Shown here piece after piece: positions 35,041 through 43,300 of a stretch of 64,000 bases of DNA. The position numbers and the translations under genes were made by a program. The stretch comes from Kribbella antiqua (GTDB lineage: Bacteria; Actinomycetota; Actinomycetes; Propionibacteriales; Kribbellaceae). Under the pieces are notes generated by a model. It made no database searches and was not told where the DNA came from. It saw only the letters and a list, made by a program, of their open reading frames with translations. The DNA lies in assembly GCF_004345665.1 (NCBI RefSeq), contig NZ_SLWR01000007.1, forward strand, positions 248,001-312,000, written 5' to 3'. The first letter of the stretch is position 1, and each line of letters opens with the position of its first letter.

Positions 35041-35983
35041 AAGCGACCCTCGGGTCCACCACCGCGTAGGCGATGTCGGTGAGCAGGTTGGCGGCGAACA
35101 CGGCCACTGCCGCGATCAGGTTGATGCCCATCAGTACGGCGTAGTCGCGAGCGCCGATCGACTGGATCGTCAGCAGCCCGATCCCCGGCCACTGGAAGAT
35201 CTGCTCGGTGACGATCGCGCCGCCGATCAGCGCGGACAGGTCGACGCCGATCACCGTCACGACCGGGATCAGCGCGTTCCGGAGCGCGTGCTTGTTGGTG
35301 ATCACCGAAGTACCGAGGCCCTTGGCCTTCGCGGTCCGGATGTAGTCCTGGCCGAAAGCGTCGATCATGCTCGACCGCACGTACCGGACCATGTTCGCCG
35401 CGATCGCCGTCGCGAGTACGACGACCGGCAGGACGAGATGGGACAGCCGATCGGCGAACCCACCGCCGCGGCCGAGGGTGAGCATGCCGCCGGTCGGGAA
35501 CCAGCCGAGCGTCAGCGCGAACACGTAGATCATCGCCAGGCCGAGGAAGAAGTGCGGCACCGAGATGCCAAGGAAGGACGCGCCGACGACGCCGTAGTCG
35601 ACGACCGTGTTGCGCCGCCGGGCCGCGATGATGCCGATCGGGATCGCGACCAGGTAGGCGACGACGAGCGACGTACCCATCAGCAGCAGGGTCGGGCCGA
35701 TCCGGTCGCCGATCAGCTGAGTGACCGGCTCGCGGTTCTGGAACGAGACGCCGAGGTTGCCGTGGAGCAACTGGGTGAGCCAGTTGACGTACTGGACGAA
35801 GATCGGCTTGTTCAGCCCGAGCTCGGCCTCGGTCCGGGCGACGTCCTCGGGGGTCGCGGTCGGTGAGAGGAACAGGTCGGCCGGGCTGCCCGGGGCCAGG
35901 TTGATGATGAAGAAGTTGATCACGGTGACGCCGAGCAGGACCGGGATACCGATCAGCAGCCGGCGGATCAGGTAGGCGATCAT
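35033..35983 (-). CDS. ABC transporter permease (DppB type)
   Basis: The 316-residue protein begins MIAYLIRRLLIGIPVLLGVT, the standard first helix of DppB/OppB proteins, and has the EAA-like loop YIRTAKAKGLGTSVITNKHA then LRNALIPV. The frame is open upstream, but ATG 35983 matches the family start and overlaps the preceding stop (ATGA). It forms the channel with the DppC-type protein. Confidence 0.93.
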   Translation of the reverse strand: MIAYLIRRLLIGIPVLLGVTVINFFIINLAPGSPADLFLSPTATPEDVARTEAELGLNKPIFVQYVNWLTQLLHGNLGVSFQNREPVTQLIGDRIGPTLLLMGTSLVVAYLVAIPIGIIAARRRNTVVDYGVVGASFLGISVPHFFLGLAMIYVFALTLGWFPTGGMLTLGRGGGFADRLSHLVLPVVVLATAIAANMVRYVRSSMIDAFGQDYIRTAKAKGLGTSVITNKHALRNALIPVVTVIGVDLSALIGGAIVTEQIFQWPGIGLLTIQSIGARDYAVLMGINLIAAVAVFAANLLTDIAYAVVDPRVAYA

Positions 35984-36951
35984 CTGCCGGCCGCCTCCAG
36001 TGGGAAGTGGCAGGCGACGCCGTCGGCCAGCGGTGGGCTCTCGGTGCGGCAGATGTCCTTCGTATACGGGCAACGGGTGTGAAAAACACAGCCCTTCGGT
36101 GGGTTGGCCGGGCTCGGTACGTCGCCCTCGACGATGATCCGCTGCCGGTCCCGCAGCCGTGGGTCGGGCTCGGGATACGCGTCGAGCAGGATCTCGGTGT
36201 ACGGATGCTTCGGTTGCGCGAAGATCTCCGCGGTGGTCGCGGTCTCCATCACCTTGCCGAGGTACATCACCACGATCCGGTCGCTGATGTACTTGATCGC
36301 GCCGAGTCCGTGGCTGATGAACACGTAGGTCAGGCCGAACTCGCCCTGCAGATCCTTCAGCAGGTTGAGCACCTGCGCCTGGATCGATACATCCAGCGCC
36401 GAGACCGGTTCATCGCAGACGATCAGCTTCGGTTCGAGCATCAGCGCCCGCGCGATGCCGACTCGTTGCCGTTGGCCACCAGACAGCTCGTGTGGATAGC
36501 GGTTCAGGTACAGCTTCGGCAGGCCTACGGTCTCGAGCATCTCGGCGGCCTTCGCGTGGGCCGCCGTACGGTCGAGTCGTTTATGCGCGATCAGGGGCTC
36601 GGCCAGCAGCTCGCCGATCCGGATCTGCGGGTTGAGCGAGGAGTACGGATCCTGGAACACCATCTGCAGCTCGGTCCGCAGCCGTCGCATCTTCGCGGTC
36701 GACAGCCCGGCGATGTCCGTGCCGTCGTACACGACCGAACCAGCCGTGGGTGCTTCCAGCCGTACGACGGCTCGCCCGGTGGTGGACTTGCCGCAGCCGG
36801 ACTCGCCGACGATGCCGAGCGTCTCGCCTGGATACACGTCGAAGCTGACGTCGTCGACCGCGCGTACGTGTCCGACCGTACGGGCGATCACACCTTTGCG
36901 GATCGGGTAGTAGCGCTTGAGGTTGCGGACCTGCAGGAGTGGATCCGTCAT
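35980..36951 (-). CDS. ABC transporter ATP-binding protein (DppF type)
   Basis: The 323-residue ATPase has Walker A GESGCGKST, signature ELSGGQRQRVGIARAL, Walker B LIVCDEPVSALD and the C-terminal oligopeptide-transporter domain with PSPANPPKGCVFHTRCPY. The Cys pattern at the C-terminus is the one that in DppF-type proteins can carry an iron-sulfur cluster. ATG 36951 overlaps the preceding stop (ATGA). The frame is open to 37821 upstream, but that region belongs to the DppD gene in another frame. Confidence 0.93.
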   Translation of the reverse strand: MTDPLLQVRNLKRYYPIRKGVIARTVGHVRAVDDVSFDVYPGETLGIVGESGCGKSTTGRAVVRLEAPTAGSVVYDGTDIAGLSTAKMRRLRTELQMVFQDPYSSLNPQIRIGELLAEPLIAHKRLDRTAAHAKAAEMLETVGLPKLYLNRYPHELSGGQRQRVGIARALMLEPKLIVCDEPVSALDVSIQAQVLNLLKDLQGEFGLTYVFISHGLGAIKYISDRIVVMYLGKVMETATTAEIFAQPKHPYTEILLDAYPEPDPRLRDRQRIIVEGDVPSPANPPKGCVFHTRCPYTKDICRTESPPLADGVACHFPLEAAGR

Positions 36952-37937
36952 GCCGGGACCTCCGTTTCGTCGTACAGCCAGCAGCGGACCGAGTGCTGGC
37001 TGGCAACCGGAAGAAGTTCGGGCGGCTCGGTCGCGCAACGGTCCATCGCCTGGAGGCAGCGGTCGTGGAAACGGCAGCCGGTGGGCATGTGCAGCAGGTT
37101 CGGCACCGAGCCGGAGATCGGGTTGAGCCGGTCGCCGGCCGGGGTGGTGATGTGCGGGATCGATCGCAGCAAGGCGCTGGTGTACGGGTGCTTCGGATCG
37201 TCGAACAAGGTGTAGACGTCCGTCTCCTCGACGACCTGACCGGCGTACATCACCGCGACCCGGTCGGCCATCTCCGCCACCACTCCGAGGTCGTGGGTGA
37301 TGAAGATCATCGCCGTACCGGTCTCGGCGCTGAGCTCGCGCATCAGCCGCAGGATCTGCGCCTGGATGGTCACGTCCAGGGCTGTCGTGGGCTCGTCCGC
37401 GATGATCAGCTTCGGCTCGCAGCTCAACGCCATCGCGATCATCACCCGCTGCCGCATCCCGCCGGACAACCGGTGCGGGTGGTCGTCGACGACGTCCTTG
37501 GCGCGGGGGATGCCGACCTTCTCGAGCAGCTCGATCGCCCGTTGCCGGGCCTGGGCCTTGGTCAGCCCGAGGTGCAGAATCATCGTCTCGGCCAGTTGGT
37601 CGCCGATCGTCAGCACCGGGTTCAGCGAGGTCATCGGCTCCTGGAAGATCATCGCGATCGCGTGCCCGCGAACCCGGCGCAGCTCCCGATCGGGCAGCCC
37701 GACCAGGTCCTGGCCCTCGAAGAGGACCGAGCCCGCGGTGATCCGGCCGTTCCGGGCCAGCAGTCCCATGATCGACAACGCGGACACCGACTTCCCGCTG
37801 CCGGACTCGCCGACCAGGCACAACGTCTCGCCGGGCGCGAGGCTGAAACTGACGCCGTCCACCGAGGTGACCGGTCCTTGATCGGTGCTGAACTCGGTCC
37901 GCAGACCGTCGACCTGCAGCAACGGAGTAACTGACAA
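36948..37937 (-). CDS. ABC transporter ATP-binding protein (DppD type)
   Basis: The 329-residue ATPase has Walker A GESGSGKSV, signature RLSGGMRQRVMIAMAL, Walker B LIIADEPTTALD and the C-terminal NLLHMPTGCRFHDRC region. It is the first gene of the importer operon. I chose TTG 37937 (LSVTPLLQVDGL) because GGAGG ends 5 nt upstream; the alternative TTG 37949 would include the ribosome site. The divergent neighbour is an AsnC-type regulator 174 bp away. Confidence 0.92.
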   Translation of the reverse strand: MSVTPLLQVDGLRTEFSTDQGPVTSVDGVSFSLAPGETLCLVGESGSGKSVSALSIMGLLARNGRITAGSVLFEGQDLVGLPDRELRRVRGHAIAMIFQEPMTSLNPVLTIGDQLAETMILHLGLTKAQARQRAIELLEKVGIPRAKDVVDDHPHRLSGGMRQRVMIAMALSCEPKLIIADEPTTALDVTIQAQILRLMRELSAETGTAMIFITHDLGVVAEMADRVAVMYAGQVVEETDVYTLFDDPKHPYTSALLRSIPHITTPAGDRLNPISGSVPNLLHMPTGCRFHDRCLQAMDRCATEPPELLPVASQHSVRCWLYDETEVPA

Positions 37938-38044
37938 GCGATCCTCCAAGGGGGCGACGAGGAGCTCACACTGTCCGGGTCGGGTCAGGATAAGGGCGGT
38001 TGCGAGTGGCTCACCGACGATGTTCCGCCGTCCGCGCAGACGAT

Positions 38045-38076
38045 CAAATTCTTGTCATGACATCGCAGAGAACTTG
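38045..38076. promoter_or_regulatory. Candidate AsnC-type operator in divergent promoter region
   Basis: A perfect palindrome TGTCATGACA (38053-38062) is flanked by an imperfect inverted pair, CAAATTCT (38045-38052) and AGAACTTG (38069-38076). The region is richer in A/T than its surroundings and lies between the ABC operon and its likely regulator. Confidence 0.45.
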
Positions 38077-38111
38077 CGTGGCCGTTGTGACGCATGCGGG
38101 GATTTTGAGTT

Positions 38112-39143
38112 GTGGACGACGTAGATTTCGCGCTGGTTAACGCCTTACAGCTCAGCCCGCGGGCCGGCTGGTCGCAGCTCGAGGCGATCCTGGGGGTCGA
38201 CGCGTCGACGTTGTCGCGACGGTGGTCCCGGCTGGTCGAGACGGGGCTGGTGTGGAGCTCCTGCTTCGCGGTCAGCCCGGCTGATCCGGACCGCCGCGAC
38301 GGCCGGTTCGACGCCTCCGTCCACCCGCTGACCGGCGTACTGGCTCTGGTCCTGGTGTACTGCGAGGCCGGTCGTCGCGAGAGCGTCATCGACAACATCG
38401 CCCGTACGCCGTCGGTGCTGACGATCGAATGCACGTCTGGTGGTCCGGACCTGGTCCTCACGCTGTCCTGCCCGTCGGTCGCCGAGGTCGACGCTTTTGT
38501 CGCGACGGAGCTGGCCGCGGATCCCGGCGTACGGCGGACTCGGACGCACTTCACCCGGACCTTCTTCAAGGAGGGAACGAGTTGGCGGCCCGGCGTGCTG
38601 AGTCAGCGCCAGGTGAAGGCTCTGCAGGCGTTGCCGGTAACGGGGATCGACGCGCCCGCCGTACCGACGCGGCTGCACGAACTCGTCATCGGCTGCCTGG
38701 CCGGTGACATCCGCCGTTCCGCGACGGCGATCGCCGAGGAGCTGGGCAAGAGCGTCGCCACCGTCACCCGCGCGATCGGCCAGATCATGCATGCGCCGTG
38801 GGCCCGCACCCGGGTGGACTTCGCGCACAACCTGGTCGGCTACAACGCATCGGTGATGGTCTGGTTCCGCGTTCCACACCATCAGCTGGAGATGGTCGGA
38901 GCCGGGCTGGCTTTGATGCCGCAGACGCGGATGTGCTGCTCGGTCGTGAACCGTGCCAACCTCGCCGTCGCCTTCTGGCTGCGCGACCTGCGCGAACTCG
39001 ACGCCATCGAAACCAAGATCGCCCGCGCGTTCCCCACCGCCCGCGCCGAGGAACGCTGGCTGCTGCCCCGCTTTCCCAAACGCCTCGGCCATACCCTCAC
39101 CCCCTCCGGTCACCATGCCAAGTTCATCCCTCCAACCCGCTGA
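38112..39143 (+). CDS. Lrp/AsnC family transcriptional regulator (double module)
   Basis: The 343-residue protein is about twice the length of a classical Lrp. It has two tandem modules, each starting with a helix-turn-helix: LVNALQLSPRAGWSQLEAIL (residues about 8-27) and LVIGCLAGDIRRSATAIAEE (about 191-210), each followed by an effector-like alpha/beta part. Such double AsnC proteins are common in actinobacteria beside transporters. It is divergent from the peptide importer operon, which it probably regulates, with an amino acid or peptide as signal. The start is GTG 38112. Confidence 0.83.
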   Translation: MDDVDFALVNALQLSPRAGWSQLEAILGVDASTLSRRWSRLVETGLVWSSCFAVSPADPDRRDGRFDASVHPLTGVLALVLVYCEAGRRESVIDNIARTPSVLTIECTSGGPDLVLTLSCPSVAEVDAFVATELAADPGVRRTRTHFTRTFFKEGTSWRPGVLSQRQVKALQALPVTGIDAPAVPTRLHELVIGCLAGDIRRSATAIAEELGKSVATVTRAIGQIMHAPWARTRVDFAHNLVGYNASVMVWFRVPHHQLEMVGAGLALMPQTRMCCSVVNRANLAVAFWLRDLRELDAIETKIARAFPTARAEERWLLPRFPKRLGHTLTPSGHHAKFIPPTR

Positions 39144-39169
39144 CGAGAACTTTCGTCGGTGGGCGTGGT

Positions 39170-39175
39170 TATGGT
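39170..39175 (+). promoter_or_regulatory. Leaderless -10 box of the peptidase-helicase unit
   Basis: TATGGT ends 6 nt before ATG 39182. Only 38 bp separate this unit from the upstream AsnC gene, so this box is the best candidate for an independent promoter. Confidence 0.45.
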
Positions 39176-39181
39176 GACGGA

Positions 39182-40351
39182 ATGTTGTCCGCGTTGGGGT
39201 ACCACCGGAGCGTGCTGGCTTATGTGCGCCGGGTGGATGAGCACGCGTGGGCGGCGTTGCGGGGTGGGCCCGTGGGTGGGGTTGGCGACGTGTTGCTGCG
39301 GAACGCGTATCGGCTGGAGGAGAGCGCGCATCCGGCGGTGCATCAGGCGGGGCGACGCGCGGCGGAGGCGCTGGGCGTGGACGCGGAGGTCGAGTTCTTC
39401 CAGGTGCGGGGGAACGGGGACGCCAATGCGTTCTACCTGCACCAGGACGGGAAGGCGATCGTCGTCTTCGAGGGCTCGTTGCTCGATCAGTTGGAGCCCG
39501 GCGAGCTGACGGCGGTGATGGGTCACGAGTTGGCGCACCGGGTGCTGTGGGATGCGGAGGACGGCGCGTATCTCGCGGTCGACCGGCTCCTGGACGCGGC
39601 GGCTGGGGACGCCCGGACGCCGGCGCAGTATCTGGAGACCCATCGGCGCTGGGGCCTGGCTACGGAGTTGTACGCCGACCGCGGTGCGTTGACGGCCTGC
39701 GGTGACCTCAGTACGACGGTCCGCGCGTTGCTCAAGCTCCAGACCGGGCTGAGTACGGCGGACCCCGAGGCCTACCTGCGGCAGGCGGACGAGCTGGATC
39801 TGAGCACAGGGAGCCGGGGCACGACCCATCCCGAGGGCGTCGCCCGGGCCTGGGCGCTGAAGAACTGGCTCGCCGGTGAGGACGTGGAGTCGCTGATCAC
39901 CGGTCCGCTCGACGTCGACGCGCCGGACCTGCTGGACGCTGTGGTGCTGCGCGAGCTGAGCGCGGACTTCGCCGCCTGGATCGCGCAGACCGACGGCCTG
40001 CGTACGGACGCCGTCGCTACCTTTGCTGCTGGGTTCACGGATCGGCCCCTTGGTGAACCGGGTACGTCGTTTCCGCGGTTCGACGAGCCGCTGGCGGTGC
40101 GGCCGGTCGACGGCGCGCCGTTGCCGCGACCTCGTCCGTTGACCGAGGCAACGAAACGGTACTTGTGCTACCTGCTGCTGGACCTGGCCACGGCCGATCC
40201 GGACACCGGCGATGCCGGGCTCGTCGCCTCGCTGGCGATCGCCCGGCGCGCGCGGCTCACGTCGTACGACGATCTGGCCGATGACGAACTCGGCTGGAGC
40301 GACAAGCGCCGCGCAAAGCTCACCCAGGCCGCAGACGAGGTGGTCGGGTGA
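39182..40351 (+). CDS. M48-type zinc metallopeptidase coupled to a helicase gene
   Basis: The 389-residue protein carries the M48 signature: HELAH at residues 115-119 in VMGHELAHRVLW and the third-ligand motif ELYADRGAL with Glu162 and Asp166. It has no signal peptide and no clear membrane helices, unlike HtpX, so it is probably a cytoplasmic protease. The region after about residue 190 is helical and unfamiliar to me, with LVASLAIARRARLTSYDDLADD near the end. The stop codon overlaps the start of the giant helicase gene (GTGA), implying a shared message and stoichiometric translation. The target of proteolysis is unknown. Confidence 0.82.
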   Translation: MLSALGYHRSVLAYVRRVDEHAWAALRGGPVGGVGDVLLRNAYRLEESAHPAVHQAGRRAAEALGVDAEVEFFQVRGNGDANAFYLHQDGKAIVVFEGSLLDQLEPGELTAVMGHELAHRVLWDAEDGAYLAVDRLLDAAAGDARTPAQYLETHRRWGLATELYADRGALTACGDLSTTVRALLKLQTGLSTADPEAYLRQADELDLSTGSRGTTHPEGVARAWALKNWLAGEDVESLITGPLDVDAPDLLDAVVLRELSADFAAWIAQTDGLRTDAVATFAAGFTDRPLGEPGTSFPRFDEPLAVRPVDGAPLPRPRPLTEATKRYLCYLLLDLATADPDTGDAGLVASLAIARRARLTSYDDLADDELGWSDKRRAKLTQAADEVVG

Positions 40352-43300
40352 GCGCCAAGGACCTCGTTGCGTTGGCGGTCTCGCAGGGCGGGCTCGGCAA
40401 CGACGCATTGCTGGCGGCGGTGCTGCCGTTGTTCCATGCGACGGCCGCGGTGCACGAGCGCGGTTTGGTCGCGCCGCTGCGCGGGCTCGACCGGATTGTT
40501 GTCGACGAGCAGGCGCGGCTCGGCTTCGGTCCCGAGGACGCCGGCCGGCCGGTGCTCAACCAGCGTGAACTCGATCTCCGCGAAGGGCCTGTCGCAGCGG
40601 CATTCGAGGTAGTCGCGCACCGGCAGTCCGACCTGGATCTCGGCGACAGCGGTGGCCGGCCGAAGACCACGGTGGTCGAGCCGGTCGCGGCCGCCATCAC
40701 GGCGCCCGTGCACGTGGCCGGGTGGCAGTGCTGGGAGCACGTGGTCGGTCACCACGATCCGCTCACCGACATCTTCAGCCTCGGCCAGCTCCTGATCGGC
40801 CTTGGCTGCGGTCTCGACCTGTCCCGGACCGAGGACGTCGCCCGGCTGATCGAGGCCAGAGGCAACCTCTACGCCCTCGATCCAGGCCTGCACCCAGTCA
40901 TCGTCTCGGTGGCCGCCCAGATGGCCGAGCCGAGCCGGCACCGCCGCGCTCAGGACCTCCGCTCGCTGATCGAGCAGCTCGAGAACTATCGCGACCAACC
41001 ACTCGACTTCGACGTCGAGGCCATCACCCGCGGCGCGGCCGACCGTCGTACGGCGGTGCTCCGGGCACTGCGCGACCGGTTGTTCGACCTGTCCCGGCGC
41101 AACCGGCTGGTGAACTTCCGCCCCACCGCGCAGACGCTGAACCTGACCGAGTCGTCCGTCCCGCTGATGCTCGACGTACGCACGATCCGCCCCGAACAGC
41201 TGTTCACCTGGCGGGAGGACCTCGCCGCGTCGCTGCTCGGCAAGGCCCAGCCCCTCGGCAAATGGATCCGGTACGACGAAGCGCCGTACGCCGCGAACGC
41301 TCTGGACAAGCTGATCGCCACGGCCAGGCGGGACCGAGCGGAGTACGGGCAGGACCAGCTGCGCCTGATCCCGGCGTTCCTGCGGTGGCACGACCTGAAG
41401 AACGACCCGGCGACCCGGCTGGCGTCGCCGCTGGTGCTGGCCAAGGTGGAGTTGACCAGGAAGCGCGGCGTGCGGGATTCGTACACGCTGCGCATCACCG
41501 ATCCGGTCGCCGAGGTCAACCCGACGCTGCGGCACCACCTGCACCAGTTGTACGGGATCAACCTCCCGGAGAAGGTCGATCTCGCCGATCCGCGCGCGAT
41601 CGCGGACTTGCACGAGAGCCTCTCGCAGCAGATCAAGGCGACTGAGCCGGGACTGCGGCTGCACCTGCGGGAACGGCCGCGGATCGACCTGGTCCGGCAG
41701 CGGGCGATGCTGAAGCTGCGCAGCTACCGCCGCCGGCAGCACGGCAACACCGTGCACGAGTTCGGCGGCCGGCAGTACGCATACTCCTATCGGCGCAGCG
41801 ACTACGAGCCGCTCGGCGTACAGATCTTCCGCTCGCAGCTGGCCGCGCCGGAGCTTCCGCTGAGCATCGCGCTCGGATCCGAACCGCGGCGGCCGGCGGT
41901 GATCGAGACCGACACGTACACGCTCGACACCGAGGGCGGTCCGTACTCGTGGGACATCGACCTGTGCGCGGTGTCGCTGGCGAACTTCAACTACCGCACG
42001 CTCGGCCTGGTCCGCGACTACGACGAGCTCCTCGCGACCGGGCAGTCGTGTCCGTCGTTCGACCAATTGTTCTCCGACCGGCCGCGGCCGCTCAGCAGCT
42101 CGCCGCCCGAACTGCCCGTCGCCGAACGGCATCTGGTGGTGCCCGCGGACGGTTCGCAGGTCGCGGCGATCGCGCGTGCCCAGCGGGGTGAGAGCTTCGT
42201 GATCCAGGGCCCGCCGGGCACCGGCAAGTCGCAGACGATCACCAACATGATCGCGGACCTCGTCGCCCGCGGTCAGCGAGTGCTGTTCGTCTGCCAGAAG
42301 CGGGCCGCGCTCGACGTCGTACACGCTCGATTGGCGAGCCGGCGGCTGGACGGGCTCTGCACGCTGATTCACGACTCGCAGGCGGACAAGAAGGCGTTCG
42401 TCCACGGCCTGCGCGAGACCTACGAGAGCTGGCTCACCGCTTCGGACGACCTGGATGCGCTTGCCGTACGACGGGACTCGCTGGTGGCGCGGGTGGATCA
42501 GCTGCTCGCCACGGTCTCGGCGTTCGAGGATCACCTGGCCCTCGGAGAGCCCGGCCTGCGTGACATCGTGAACCGGCTGGCCGAGCTGCGGGATCACCGG
42601 TTGGACCTGGATCCTGGCTTGCTTCCGTCGCCGGCTGCCTGGTGGCCTTCACGCTCGGTCGTTCGGAGAGTCGCACAGGACTTGGCTGCTGCGGATCCAG
42701 CCTCGGGTGGCGTGCTCGCGCGCAGTCCGCTCGCGTACGTCGTGCCATCGCTGTGGGGTGATGCCGGCGCACCTCGGCGCGCTCGCTCGCTTGAGAACCA
42801 GTGGGCTGCGGTCGCTGCCGCACTCGCGGAGTCCGGCGTCCCTTCGAGCGATTGGCTGGTCAAGGAGGCCAGGGCGCTCGGCGAGGTCGGTCGGGTGCTT
42901 GGCCCACTCGCCGATCGCGAGCTCATCTCTGTAGTCGATCCGGGCTCAGCCGCGGCGCAGCGGTTGGCAGCGGCGGTGGTGGAGCGAGAGCGCCTCGTCG
43001 CCGCGGAGCGGTCGGCCTGGTCCTCGGCGTCCGGTTGGTCCGAGCCGCTGGCACCGGCGGATGCCAAGGCGGCACTCAAGGTTGCCGAGAGCAAGGAAGG
43101 CGGCCTGCTCTCCTTCCTCAGCGGCGACTGGCGCCGGGTGAAGTCGCTGGTCAAGGACCGCTTCGACAGTACGGCGCGAGCCGTGCGGCCGTCCGTCGTG
43201 GACACTCTCACCGACCTTGTCGCAGCGCACGATGCGACCGCGGCGGTGCGGGAGCACACGGAGCAGACCGGTCGCGAATGGGGCACCGACGATCCGCGTG

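Noticed and set aside
40168..42597. 809-codon open frame antisense to the giant helicase gene
   Set aside because: The sense strand carries the DUF4011 and helicase motifs in order; the antisense product has no recognisable domain and mirrors the codon pattern of the sense gene.
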